Source: JBEEJZ01 sp046046915 (lineage in GTDB: Bacteria; Pseudomonadota; Gammaproteobacteria; Burkholderiales; Burkholderiaceae_C). Taken from it: a stretch of 9,140 bases of DNA. The DNA is taken from positions 1 through 9,140 of the forward strand of contig JBJOIT010000076.1 of NCBI GenBank assembly GCA_046046915.1. The letters run 5' to 3'. The stretch's first letter is position 1. The number at the start of each line of letters is the position of its first letter. Positions 1 through 6,303 of the stretch are shown in pieces. A program made the translations under genes and the position numbers. The notes beneath the pieces were generated by a model. The model did no database searches, was not told the DNA's origin, and saw nothing but the letters and a program-made list of their open reading frames with translations.

Positions 1-1
1 C

Positions 2-538
2 GCCTCGACCGACGCCCCCAGCCCCGCGAGCGTAGGCAAGGCCTACGCCCGGGCCAAAGACAGGCTGGAACTCGCCATCACTCAAAGCTTTTTGCCCAGC
101 GCTGGCAGGTCACGCTTCAAACTGCCCCCGCCGGGCTGGGACGAGGCTGCCGACCTTGCCACAGCCTACGCGCCCTATCGCCGCTTTCATGCAGCGCAGC
201 AACAAGACATGGCGTTGGGCGTGCGCACCTTGCGCACCCAGGTGAGGGAGATCCTTGCCCAAACCAGCCCCAACCTCAGGCAGCTCTCAGCGCTAGACGC
301 CGCTTTCGATCAAATCCTGACTGAGCGAGAGAACAAATTGCTGGCAAGCATCCCTGCCTTGCTCGAAAAACGATTTGGGCACTTGCGCCAGCAACAGGAC
401 GGACAAGGGGCACATGCCTGGTGGCCAGGATATTGCCTCGAACTGCAAACCGTGCTGCTGGCCGAGCTGGACTTGCGCCTGCAACCCACACTGGGGCTCA
501 TCGAAGCGCTTCAAGATCAAAACACACACACTTTATGA
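2..538 (+). CDS. DUF3348 family protein, 5' end outside the window
   Basis: The frame is open from base 2 to the TGA at 536-538 (178 visible residues), so the gene starts upstream of the window. The internal TTG at 92 is not a sensible start because coding-like sequence continues through it. The product looks soluble and mostly helical, with no membrane segment. Its C-terminal part carries a Leu-rich stretch LLAELDLRLQPTLGLIEAL, which I recognise from memory as the conserved end of DUF3348 proteins. The function of that family is unknown. The stop codon overlaps the start of the next gene (ATGA, 535-538), and in my recollection DUF3348 genes accompany DUF802, OmpA and DUF2894 genes in Burkholderiales. 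The likely role is a cytoplasmic partner of the membrane complex encoded downstream. That role is inference only. The family call is from recognition, not from a profile search. Confidence 0.84.
   Translation, partial: ASTDAPSPASVGKAYARAKDRLELAITQSFLPSAGRSRFKLPPPGWDEAADLATAYAPYRRFHAAQQQDMALGVRTLRTQVREILAQTSPNLRQLSALDAAFDQILTERENKLLASIPALLEKRFGHLRQQQDGQGAHAWWPGYCLELQTVLLAELDLRLQPTLGLIEALQDQNTHTL
30..48. repeat. Perfect 8-bp inverted repeat with 3-base loop inside the DUF3348 gene
   Basis: GCGTAGGC at 30-37 and GCCTACGC at 41-48 are exact reverse complements separated by AAG. They would form a tight GC-rich hairpin in the mRNA or a small cruciform. The element lies within the coding frame of the partial first gene and no T tract follows, so it does not look like an intrinsic terminator. 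Its role, if any, is unknown. Confidence 0.5.
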
Positions 539-2298
539 ATAGACATTTGTTTACGGGCGCCCTGTTGGCGGGCGCATTGGCCCTGGTTTGGGTGGGCGCA
601 GGGTTTTGGGGGTCGCATGTGCTGGCGCTGGCCATGACGGCCCTCATTGCGGGGGTCTATGGTGTGGGTGCATGGGAGCTGCATCGGTATCGTCTGGCCA
701 CCGCCACGCTGTCGCGTGCGCTGGCGCACATTCCCGAAAGGATCACAAGCCTGGGCGACTGGCTGGGCTCGGTACACGCCTCACTGCAAAACCCTGTGCG
801 CCTGCGCATCGAGGGTGAGCGCATGGGCTTGCCCGGACCCGCACTCACGCCCTACCTGGTAGGACTGTTGGTGATGCTGGGCATGCTAGGCACTTTCTTG
901 GGCATGGTCGTCACCCTCAACGGCACCGTGTTTGCCCTGGAGGCCACCAGCGATCTCGCCGCCATGCGCTCAGCCTTCGCCGCCCCCATCAAGGGCTTGG
1001 GGCTGGCGTTTGGTACCTCGGTCGCCGGGGTTGCCACATCGGCCATGCTGGGTTTGATGTCGGCAATGGCCCGCCGCGAAAGGCTGCTGGCATCCCAGGT
1101 GCTAGACAGCCAGATCGCCACCGTGTTGCGCCCGTTTTCGCTGGCCCACCAACGTCAGGAAACCCTCCAAGCGCTGCAACGCCAGTCACAAGCGCTGCCT
1201 GAGGTCGTCGGCCAAATGCACGCCATGATGGTGCAGATGCAGCAGATGGGCCAGCAATTGAACGCCCAACTGCTCAGCAACCAGGACCGTTTTCACAGCG
1301 AGACCCAGACCCTATACAAAGACCTGGCGCGCTCGGTGGATGCCTCTTTGCACAGCAGCCTGGGCAACACCGCCCAGGCCGCGGCCGCAAGCATCCAACC
1401 CCTGATCGAGGCTGCCATGGCCCAAGTGGCTCTGGAGGCCAAGGGCATGCACGAGCGGGTGACCGACACTGCGCTCAAGCAACTAGAGACCCAGTCGTCG
1501 CGCCACGAGGAGCTGATCCGCACCCGCTTGGCGGCCGAGGCAGACTGGACCCGGCAACAGGGCGAGCGTGTGGACCAATGGCTACATCTGCTGCGCGACC
1601 AACTCGGGGCCTGGCGACAAGAGGAAGCCACCCGCGGCCATGCGGCTGTAGAGCGTCTGGGGCAATTGCAGACCGCAGTGGCAAGTCACCTCACAACGCT
1701 GGGTACGGCGCTGGAAGCCCCCATTCAGCGCCTGATCGAAACCGCCTCCGAGGCACCGCGCGCCGCCGCAGAGGTCATCAGCAAGTTGCGCCAGGAAGTC
1801 ACCCACAGCACCGCACGAGACAACGAACTGCTGCAAGAGCGCAGCCGCATCCTGGACACCCTGAACACGCTGCTGGACGCCATCCATTACGCCGGGGCAG
1901 AGCAACGCGCGGTGATCGACGCGCTGGTGGCCACGTCCTCCGTGACGCTGGCCCAGACCAGCAGCCAGTTCTCAGAAACGCTGGGAACAGAGACGGTACG
2001 CCTGGCGGACGTGTCGGCCCAGGTCACCAGCAGCGCAGTGGAGATTGCCAGCCTGAGCGACACCCTGGGTTTTGCGGTGCGCACCTTTGGCGAGGCCAAC
2101 GATAAGCTCATTACCCATCTGCAACGCATCGAAAGCGCTATGGACAAATCCATGACCCGTAGCGACGAGCAGCTGGCCTATTACGTGACCCAGGCGCGTG
2201 AAATCATCGACCTGAGCCTGATGTCACAAAAAGAGATTTTTGAGGAATTGCGCCAACTCCCCAATAAGCAGGCCCCGCTGCGCGAGGGAGCGGCCTGA
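535..2298 (+). CDS. DUF802-family MotA/ExbB-like (ZorA-like) membrane protein with long helical tail
   Basis: This 587-residue protein probably forms the ion-channel half of a stator-like complex in the inner membrane. Hydrophobic segments lie at about residues 5-24, 28-48, 106-128 and 152-178. The third carries LGMLGTFLGMVVTL and the fourth GLAFGTSVAGVATSAMLGL, the Gly/Thr/Ser-rich pair typical of the MotA/TolQ/ExbB fold. Residues from about 180 to the end are Ala/Gln/Glu-rich, with no hydrophobic segment and few prolines, consistent with a very long cytoplasmic coiled coil. Near the end, residues about 393-420 (RLIETASEAPRAAAEVI) and about 481-522 match blocks I remember from DUF802 proteins. 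The ATG at 535 was chosen because it overlaps the preceding stop (ATGA) and starts directly before the first helix; the frame is open further upstream, but that would lie inside the previous gene. No clear Shine-Dalgarno is seen, so translation is probably coupled. The fold call is firm, the biological role unknown. Confidence 0.9.
   Translation: MNRHLFTGALLAGALALVWVGAGFWGSHVLALAMTALIAGVYGVGAWELHRYRLATATLSRALAHIPERITSLGDWLGSVHASLQNPVRLRIEGERMGLPGPALTPYLVGLLVMLGMLGTFLGMVVTLNGTVFALEATSDLAAMRSAFAAPIKGLGLAFGTSVAGVATSAMLGLMSAMARRERLLASQVLDSQIATVLRPFSLAHQRQETLQALQRQSQALPEVVGQMHAMMVQMQQMGQQLNAQLLSNQDRFHSETQTLYKDLARSVDASLHSSLGNTAQAAAASIQPLIEAAMAQVALEAKGMHERVTDTALKQLETQSSRHEELIRTRLAAEADWTRQQGERVDQWLHLLRDQLGAWRQEEATRGHAAVERLGQLQTAVASHLTTLGTALEAPIQRLIETASEAPRAAAEVISKLRQEVTHSTARDNELLQERSRILDTLNTLLDAIHYAGAEQRAVIDALVATSSVTLAQTSSQFSETLGTETVRLADVSAQVTSSAVEIASLSDTLGFAVRTFGEANDKLITHLQRIESAMDKSMTRSDEQLAYYVTQAREIIDLSLMSQKEIFEELRQLPNKQAPLREGAA
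2284..2289 (+). promoter_or_regulatory. Shine-Dalgarno-like site for the OmpA/MotB-like gene
   Basis: GAGGGA lies 8 bases before the ATG at 2298, inside the last codons of the DUF802 gene. It supports 2298 as the start even though the two genes share a base (TGATG, 2296-2300). Confidence 0.55.
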
Positions 2299-2927
2299 TG
2301 GACGACAGCGACGCCGGCCTGGAACAAACTGCCCCGGTGTGGGCGGTTTTTGGGGATTTGATGGCGGGCTTGCTGGGGGCCTTTGTGCTCTTGCTGGTGG
2401 GCGTGCTCCTGGCGCAGATGGACCTAGCCACCCACCTGCAAGCCGAGGTGCAAAAGCGACAAGCCGAAGAACAACGCCGCATGTCGCTGGAAAAGGCCTT
2501 GTCGGTTCCTTTGGCCTCGGGGCGCATCACCCTGAACAACGGGCGCATCGGCATCAGCGGGCGGGTCTTGTTCTCACCCAACTCGGACCAGTTGCAGCCC
2601 GAAGGCCGACAGCTACTGCGTGGCCTGGTGGCGCCGCTGCGCGCCTATCTGGGCGCCCGTGAGGAACTGCTCATGGTGAGCGGCTTTACCGACGATCAAT
2701 CCATCCGCTCGGGCAACAGCCAGTTTGCCGACAACTGGGAGTTGTCAGCGCAGCGGGCCTTGACGGTCACACGCACCCTGATAGACGAAGGCATGCCCTC
2801 GTCCATGGTGTTTGCAGCCGCCTTTGGTGCCGAGCAGCCCGTCACGCCCAACCTCAATGACGCCTCACGCGCCCAAAACCGGCGGGTCGAGATGGCGCCC
2901 GTGCCCAGGGTGAGCAACCCGAAATAA
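2298..2927 (+). CDS. MotB/OmpA-like (ZorB-like) peptidoglycan-anchored stator subunit
   Basis: The 209-residue product has a short N-terminus, one membrane helix at about 14-38 and a C-terminal OmpA-like domain at about 85-200. The helix begins FGDLMAGLLGAF, placing Asp20 where MotB and ZorB carry their ion-binding aspartate. A polar helical linker (about 40-70) follows. In the OmpA domain, the GFTDD motif (129-133), the NWELSAQRA motif (146-154) and the SRAQNRR motif (190-196) match the residues that bind peptidoglycan in this family. No cleavable signal peptide is seen, so the N-terminus should be cytoplasmic and the OmpA domain periplasmic. The gene overlaps the MotA/ExbB-like gene by one base, as expected for subunits made in a fixed ratio. 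It could equally be described as a generic OmpA-family protein. The Asp-bearing helix and the neighbour argue for a stator. Confidence 0.92.
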   Translation: MDDSDAGLEQTAPVWAVFGDLMAGLLGAFVLLLVGVLLAQMDLATHLQAEVQKRQAEEQRRMSLEKALSVPLASGRITLNNGRIGISGRVLFSPNSDQLQPEGRQLLRGLVAPLRAYLGAREELLMVSGFTDDQSIRSGNSQFADNWELSAQRALTVTRTLIDEGMPSSMVFAAAFGAEQPVTPNLNDASRAQNRRVEMAPVPRVSNPK

Positions 2928-2934
2928 CGCTGCC

Positions 2935-3633
2935 ATGACGGTGCAAGAACGTGACCATGTGTCGACTGCAGAACCCCCCATGCCGGTGGATGTGGGCGCG
3001 GCGCTGGCTAACTTGCGCCTGGCGGGCGCACCGCAGATCGAACCGCTTCAATGGCATCACCTGCAGGACTTGGCACACCGCGCGGCAAGCCAATCCGACG
3101 CCGTTAAGCGTATTTTGGGTGCCACCCTGGCCAAGCGCATCGCGGAATTGGATGAGCGCCTTGCACGCGCACAAAACCAACCCAAAGAAAACACGGCCCA
3201 AGTGCCAGAGTCGCGCCTCGGAGCCTTGGGCCATCTGGCACGGTACGCCTCACAACAGTCCATGGCACAGGTGGGTACACCATCAGACAAGACGGACAAC
3301 GGTCCGTCGGAACTGAAATCGGTGCGAGCCTTCAGAAAAACCTGGTCTCAACTCAGCGTGGACAAGCAGCTCAATCAGGCGCTGGGCCAGGCCCCGAAGA
3401 ACGCCGGGCCCATCAACTCCCACATGCTGGTGCTGCGCTCCCTGGCCCTGATGCGCGACCTCTCGCCGGATTACCTCAACCGCTTCATGTCTTACGTGGA
3501 CGCCCTGCAGTGCCTGGATGTAGCCGATCAAGTCCAGCCCCCCGGCGCCCCGCAAGTGCCTCAGGATGACAAGGGCAAGAAACCAAGAGCGCCACGAAAG
3601 ACATCCCGCGCACCGGCCAAGCGCGAGAAGTAG
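2935..3633 (+). CDS. DUF2894 family protein with basic C-terminal tail
   Basis: This 232-residue, probably soluble protein starts 7 bases after the OmpA-like gene and ends the operon. It lacks a membrane segment or signal peptide. Residues about 1-110 are helical and polar. About 110-125 is a low-complexity linker. Residues about 126-192, beginning ELKSVRAFRKTWSQL and containing DLSPDYLNRFMSYVDALQ, form the block I recognise as DUF2894, whose function is unknown. The last 23 residues hold 10 Lys/Arg and several Pro, a disordered basic tail that might bind nucleic acid, membrane lipids or a protein partner. No Shine-Dalgarno is evident before the ATG at 2935, so translation may rely on ribosomes finishing the previous gene. 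Family assignment is from memory of its consistent company with DUF802 and OmpA genes. Confidence 0.83.
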   Translation: MTVQERDHVSTAEPPMPVDVGAALANLRLAGAPQIEPLQWHHLQDLAHRAASQSDAVKRILGATLAKRIAELDERLARAQNQPKENTAQVPESRLGALGHLARYASQQSMAQVGTPSDKTDNGPSELKSVRAFRKTWSQLSVDKQLNQALGQAPKNAGPINSHMLVLRSLALMRDLSPDYLNRFMSYVDALQCLDVADQVQPPGAPQVPQDDKGKKPRAPRKTSRAPAKREK

Positions 3634-3682
3634 CCTACGCGGTGCCGGCTACAGACACAGCCCTGAGTGTTGAGCGCCAGAA

Positions 3683-4018
3683 CTAGCTCACCAACACATG
3701 CAAATTCCGCATCAGCACATAGAGCGCTGTGCCCACCAGTATGCTGACCAGCGCATTTTTGTAACGCCACTGCAGCCCGGCGACGAGTGAAATGGCCAGC
3801 AACTCGGGCCACGGCCCGAAGGCGTGCCCAGCGGCGGCGGCCAGGCCCGAGTTCACCAGCAGCAGGGTCATGATGGCCAGTGGCAAAAACTGCCCCAGGC
3901 TGTGGACCCAGGGGTACTTTTGCAGCCAATGGCCGGCCACAAATGGCATGGCGCGCAGCGCGAACGTAACCGCCCCCATGGCGGCGATCACCCCCAGAAC
4001 ATAGCCGCTGTCAACCAT
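3683..4018 (-). CDS. azlD: AzlD-type small subunit of branched-chain amino acid exporter
   Basis: AzlD is the small membrane partner of AzlC. The pair exports branched-chain amino acids (compare YgaZ-YgaH of E. coli and azaleucine resistance in Bacillus). The 111-residue product is almost entirely hydrophobic, with about four membrane helices. The first carries VTFALRAMPF, with Arg22 and Pro25 in the positions conserved in AzlD. Length fits the family. The frame extends 22 codons further upstream, but the ATG at 4018 is preferred. It has a near-perfect Shine-Dalgarno 6 bases upstream and gives the usual AzlD N-terminus, whereas the extension is Arg/Cys-rich and lies inside azlC. The gene overlaps the end of azlC by 8 bases. 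No intrinsic terminator with a T tract is visible between azlD and the convergent DUF2894 gene. Confidence 0.9.
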   Translation of the reverse strand: MVDSGYVLGVIAAMGAVTFALRAMPFVAGHWLQKYPWVHSLGQFLPLAIMTLLLVNSGLAAAAGHAFGPWPELLAISLVAGLQWRYKNALVSILVGTALYVLMRNLHVLVS

Positions 4019-4724
4019 GTTGCACCTCCTGGGCGGACCTGCCCCTGACATGCAGCACCACCGCACCCGCAACACACAGGGCAATCGAGATCACCAAGGC
4101 ATGCCGGGGAAACACCGGGTAAGCCAGGGCATAGGCCGACAGGGCCACCCACAGGGGCGCGCCACTTGTTCTGGCACGCCACTGCTCCACGGTCAGCACG
4201 CAAAACAGAGCCACTAACGCAAAGTCCAGGCCGGCCAACTTTACCTGCGCCTGCGCACCAATCACCGCCCCCATCAAACTGCCCAGCACCCACCAGGCCT
4301 GATTGAGCAGCGCCACCCACACCATCTTGTTTCGGTTTTCGCCCTGGGGCATGGTGGTCACCACCGAATAGGTTTCGTCTGTGAGGCCAAAGACCAGGTA
4401 CCAACGTTGCAAGCGGCCCTGCGGCAGCTTGTTGAGCAACGATAAGCCATAAAAAACGTGCCGCAAATTAACGATCAGGGTGGCCAATGCAATGGTGCTG
4501 ACCGAGGTGCCCGCGGCCACCATGGGAATCATCATGTACTGGGCCGCCCCGGCAAACACGAAAACGCTAGCCAGCACCGCCAGCCACCCGTCAACCCCGG
4601 CTTGCACAAACAAAAAACCAAACACGGTGCCCAGCGGGATGTAGCCCATAGCCACGGGCATGGTCAGGGCCAGGGCAGATATCGGGGCTTGATCGGTGGG
4701 CAAACCGGCAGATGGCGAAGTCAT
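4011..4724 (-). CDS. azlC: AzlC-type large subunit of branched-chain amino acid exporter
   Basis: This 237-residue polytopic inner-membrane protein has the length and motifs of AzlC/YgaZ. The N-terminal helix region MPVAMGYIPLGTVFGFLFV (about 22-40), FAGAAQYMMI (about 57-66), the signature NLRHVFYGLS (about 86-95) and the following GLTDETYSV all match the family. With AzlD it should export leucine, isoleucine or valine, or their toxic analogues. The ATG at 4724 gives the expected short polar N-terminus. No Shine-Dalgarno is obvious before it. Upstream on the same strand lies a hairpin with a T7 tract (4748-4790) that may control expression. The gene is divergent from the GH32 gene and is followed by azlD with an 8-base overlap, so the two are co-translated. 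Exact substrate cannot be told from sequence. Confidence 0.94.
   Translation of the reverse strand: MTSPSAGLPTDQAPISALALTMPVAMGYIPLGTVFGFLFVQAGVDGWLAVLASVFVFAGAAQYMMIPMVAAGTSVSTIALATLIVNLRHVFYGLSLLNKLPQGRLQRWYLVFGLTDETYSVVTTMPQGENRNKMVWVALLNQAWWVLGSLMGAVIGAQAQVKLAGLDFALVALFCVLTVEQWRARTSGAPLWVALSAYALAYPVFPRHALVISIALCVAGAVVLHVRGRSAQEVQHG
4023..4030 (-). promoter_or_regulatory. Near-perfect Shine-Dalgarno before azlD
   Basis: On the - strand this reads AGGAGGTG, full complementarity to the 16S rRNA tail. The AGGAGG core (4025-4030) lies 6 bases before the azlD ATG. It sits inside azlC and is the strongest ribosome-binding site noticed in the window, which fixes the azlD start. Confidence 0.8.
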
Positions 4725-4747
4725 GGTTGAACAGCGGGTGCTTAATC

Positions 4748-4790
4748 AAAAAAATGCATTGTCCAAGATGGGCCAGCAGGCCATCAATGC
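4748..4790 (-). promoter_or_regulatory. Terminator-like hairpin plus T7 tract in the azlC leader (attenuator or operator candidate)
   Basis: Read on the - strand, GCATTG (4790-4785) pairs exactly with CAATGC (4761-4756). Inside it, ATGGCC (4784-4779) pairs with GGCCCAT (4774-4768) with one bulged base and a TGCT loop. Six bases (4767-4762) bulge on the 3' side. The stem is followed by A and seven T (4754-4748), then 23 bases to the azlC ATG. This resembles an intrinsic terminator placed to stop transcription before azlC. If transcription instead starts within or after it, the same symmetry could be a repressor site. No known riboswitch fold was recognised. Confidence 0.38.
4758..4787 (-). promoter_or_regulatory. 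Possible sigma70-type promoter for azlCD
   Basis: On the - strand TTGATG (4787-4782) and GACAAT (4763-4758) are separated by 18 bases, with 4 of 6 matches to each consensus box. Transcription would start near 4750, leaving a leader of about 25 bases. This overlaps the hairpin, so the promoter and attenuator readings exclude each other. The match is modest and may be chance. Confidence 0.22.
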
Positions 4791-4881
4791 CCCTGTTGTG
4801 ATTGAAAATGATGCCCAACATGGCCCCGCGGGCCACCTTGCGCCGCCCCAGGCTCCCCTCACAAACGGATTGCTCATATCC

Positions 4882-6303
4882 ATGACCGCCACGACCCACA
4901 CTGCCGCCACGACTGTCAACGCAGACCCCTATCGCCCCCGATACCACCTCACCGCACCCGCCAACTGGATCAACGACCCCAACGGGGTGTGCTGGCACAG
5001 CGGCCGCTATCACGTTTATTACCAGTACAACCCGAGCGCCTCCAAGTGGGGCGACATCAACTGGGGCCATGCCAGCAGTGCCGATCTGGTGCACTGGCAA
5101 GACGAAGGCATCGCGCTGGCGCCATCGCCCGGGCATGACGCCGGGGGATGTTTTTCAGGCAGCTTTGCGGTGGTCGGCGGGCAGCCCACGCTGTATTACA
5201 CCGGCTACACGCCCGAGCGTCAGGTGCAGTGCGTGGCCACCAGCCAGGACCTGCACCACTGGACCAAGCACCCAGAACGCACCCTCGTCACCCCGCCCGA
5301 GGGCGTGGATGTGCACGACTTTCGTGACCCCTATGTCTTTCAGCACCAGGGCTGGTGGTACATGGTGCTGGGCGCGTCCCTGCACCATGAGCGCGGCATG
5401 GCCCTGATCTACCGCAGTGCCGACGGCCTGAGCTGGGAAGATCGCGGGCCCTTGTACACCTCACCCAGCCTGCAACTGGGCGTGATGTGGGAGTGCCCCA
5501 ACTTCTTCCCGGTGGGCGACAAATGGGTGCTCACCGTGTCGGTGTGGCTAAACACCGGGGCTCACGCCTTTGTGGGCCGGTTCGAAAACGAGCGTTTCAT
5601 CCCCGAGTGGGATGGCCCGCTGGACGTGGACGGCGGGGCCTTTGCGCACCTCACCATGCTAGCCCCCGACGGGCGGGCGCTGCAATGGTCGTGGATCAAC
5701 GAGCAACGGGATCAGGCACTGGTCGATGCTGACGGTTGGGCCGGCGCCTTGAGCGTGCCGCGCCAGATGGGCGTGGATGCGCGTGGCCGGCTTACCCAGC
5801 GTCCGGCAGCCGAAGTCTCCCAGTTACGCCAGACGACTTTGCAGCTCGAAGCCACAGGCGCCAGCACCGGGGTATTACAGCGTTTTGAAGGCAGGCACCT
5901 CGACATCGAAGCCAACTTCGAGCTAATCGATCGGCAAAAAGTCGGTATCACCGTGTGCGCGGCGCAAGACAACAGCGAGGCCACTCGCATCGTCTTTTGG
6001 CCAGATGCGCGCCGGCTCACCATCGAGCGCTCTCGCAGCTCGCTCAACGCTGGCGTCAAGCGCCAGGATCTGTTTGGCCACCTGGAGCTGGGCGCCGACG
6101 AGCCCCTGCGACTGCGGGTCTTGCTGGACGCCAGCGTGCTAGAGGTCTATGCCAATGACCGCCTGTGCCTCACCACACGCATTTATCCCACGCAAGCGGC
6201 CAGTGTGTGCGGCCATGTGTTTGTCGAGGGTCTGTCGGTGGCCGATGTGCAGGGCTGGGACATGGGACCCATCTTCAAGGGCCCACGCCTGCCCCTGGCC
6301 TAA
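4882..6303 (+). CDS. Glycoside hydrolase family 32 (sucrose/sucrose-6-phosphate hydrolase or fructosidase)
   Basis: GH32 enzymes cleave the fructose end of sucrose, sucrose-6-phosphate or fructans with retention of configuration. The 473-residue protein has the five-bladed propeller followed by a beta-sandwich. The nucleophile motif is WINDPNG (29-35, Asp32). FRDP (147-150) supplies the transition-state Asp149, and WECPNFF (203-209) supplies acid/base Glu204. GCFSGS (89-94) and the C-terminal DASVLEVY (416-423) also match the family. No signal peptide is seen, so the enzyme should be cytoplasmic. The ATG at 4882 puts the nucleophile about 30 residues from the start, as in relatives. The frame stays open upstream to 4696, but that part would overlap azlC. 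The Shine-Dalgarno is weak. No PTS, kinase, permease or LacI-type regulator is recognisable nearby, so substrate (free or phosphorylated) cannot be decided. The stop overlaps the convergent MFS gene. Confidence 0.95.
   Translation: MTATTHTAATTVNADPYRPRYHLTAPANWINDPNGVCWHSGRYHVYYQYNPSASKWGDINWGHASSADLVHWQDEGIALAPSPGHDAGGCFSGSFAVVGGQPTLYYTGYTPERQVQCVATSQDLHHWTKHPERTLVTPPEGVDVHDFRDPYVFQHQGWWYMVLGASLHHERGMALIYRSADGLSWEDRGPLYTSPSLQLGVMWECPNFFPVGDKWVLTVSVWLNTGAHAFVGRFENERFIPEWDGPLDVDGGAFAHLTMLAPDGRALQWSWINEQRDQALVDADGWAGALSVPRQMGVDARGRLTQRPAAEVSQLRQTTLQLEATGASTGVLQRFEGRHLDIEANFELIDRQKVGITVCAAQDNSEATRIVFWPDARRLTIERSRSSLNAGVKRQDLFGHLELGADEPLRLRVLLDASVLEVYANDRLCLTTRIYPTQAASVCGHVFVEGLSVADVQGWDMGPIFKGPRLPLA

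Noticed and set aside
421..534. Extended N-terminus of the DUF802 gene starting at 421
   Set aside because: The added 38 residues lie wholly inside the DUF3348 gene and are Arg/Ala-rich. The ATG at 535 overlaps the previous stop and begins right before the first membrane helix.
2..3633. Complete Zorya system
   Set aside because: Only the ZorA/ZorB-like pair is present. None of the other operon proteins shows helicase Walker motifs or an HNH/nuclease motif as in ZorD or ZorE.
3630..3652. Hairpin GTAGCC/GGCTAC at the end of the DUF2894 gene as an intrinsic terminator
   Set aside because: The stem is only 6 bp with an 11-base loop and no T tract follows on either strand, so it is not a convincing terminator.
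4821..4835. TGGCC/GGCCA hairpin upstream of the GH32 gene
   Set aside because: A 5-bp stem in GC-rich DNA is expected by chance, and it has no T tract and no position that suggests a function.
4696..4881. Upstream extension of the GH32 protein by 62 residues
   Set aside because: It would overlap the 5' end of divergent azlC and leave no promoter space. GH32 relatives begin about 30 residues before the NDPNG motif, which fits 4882.
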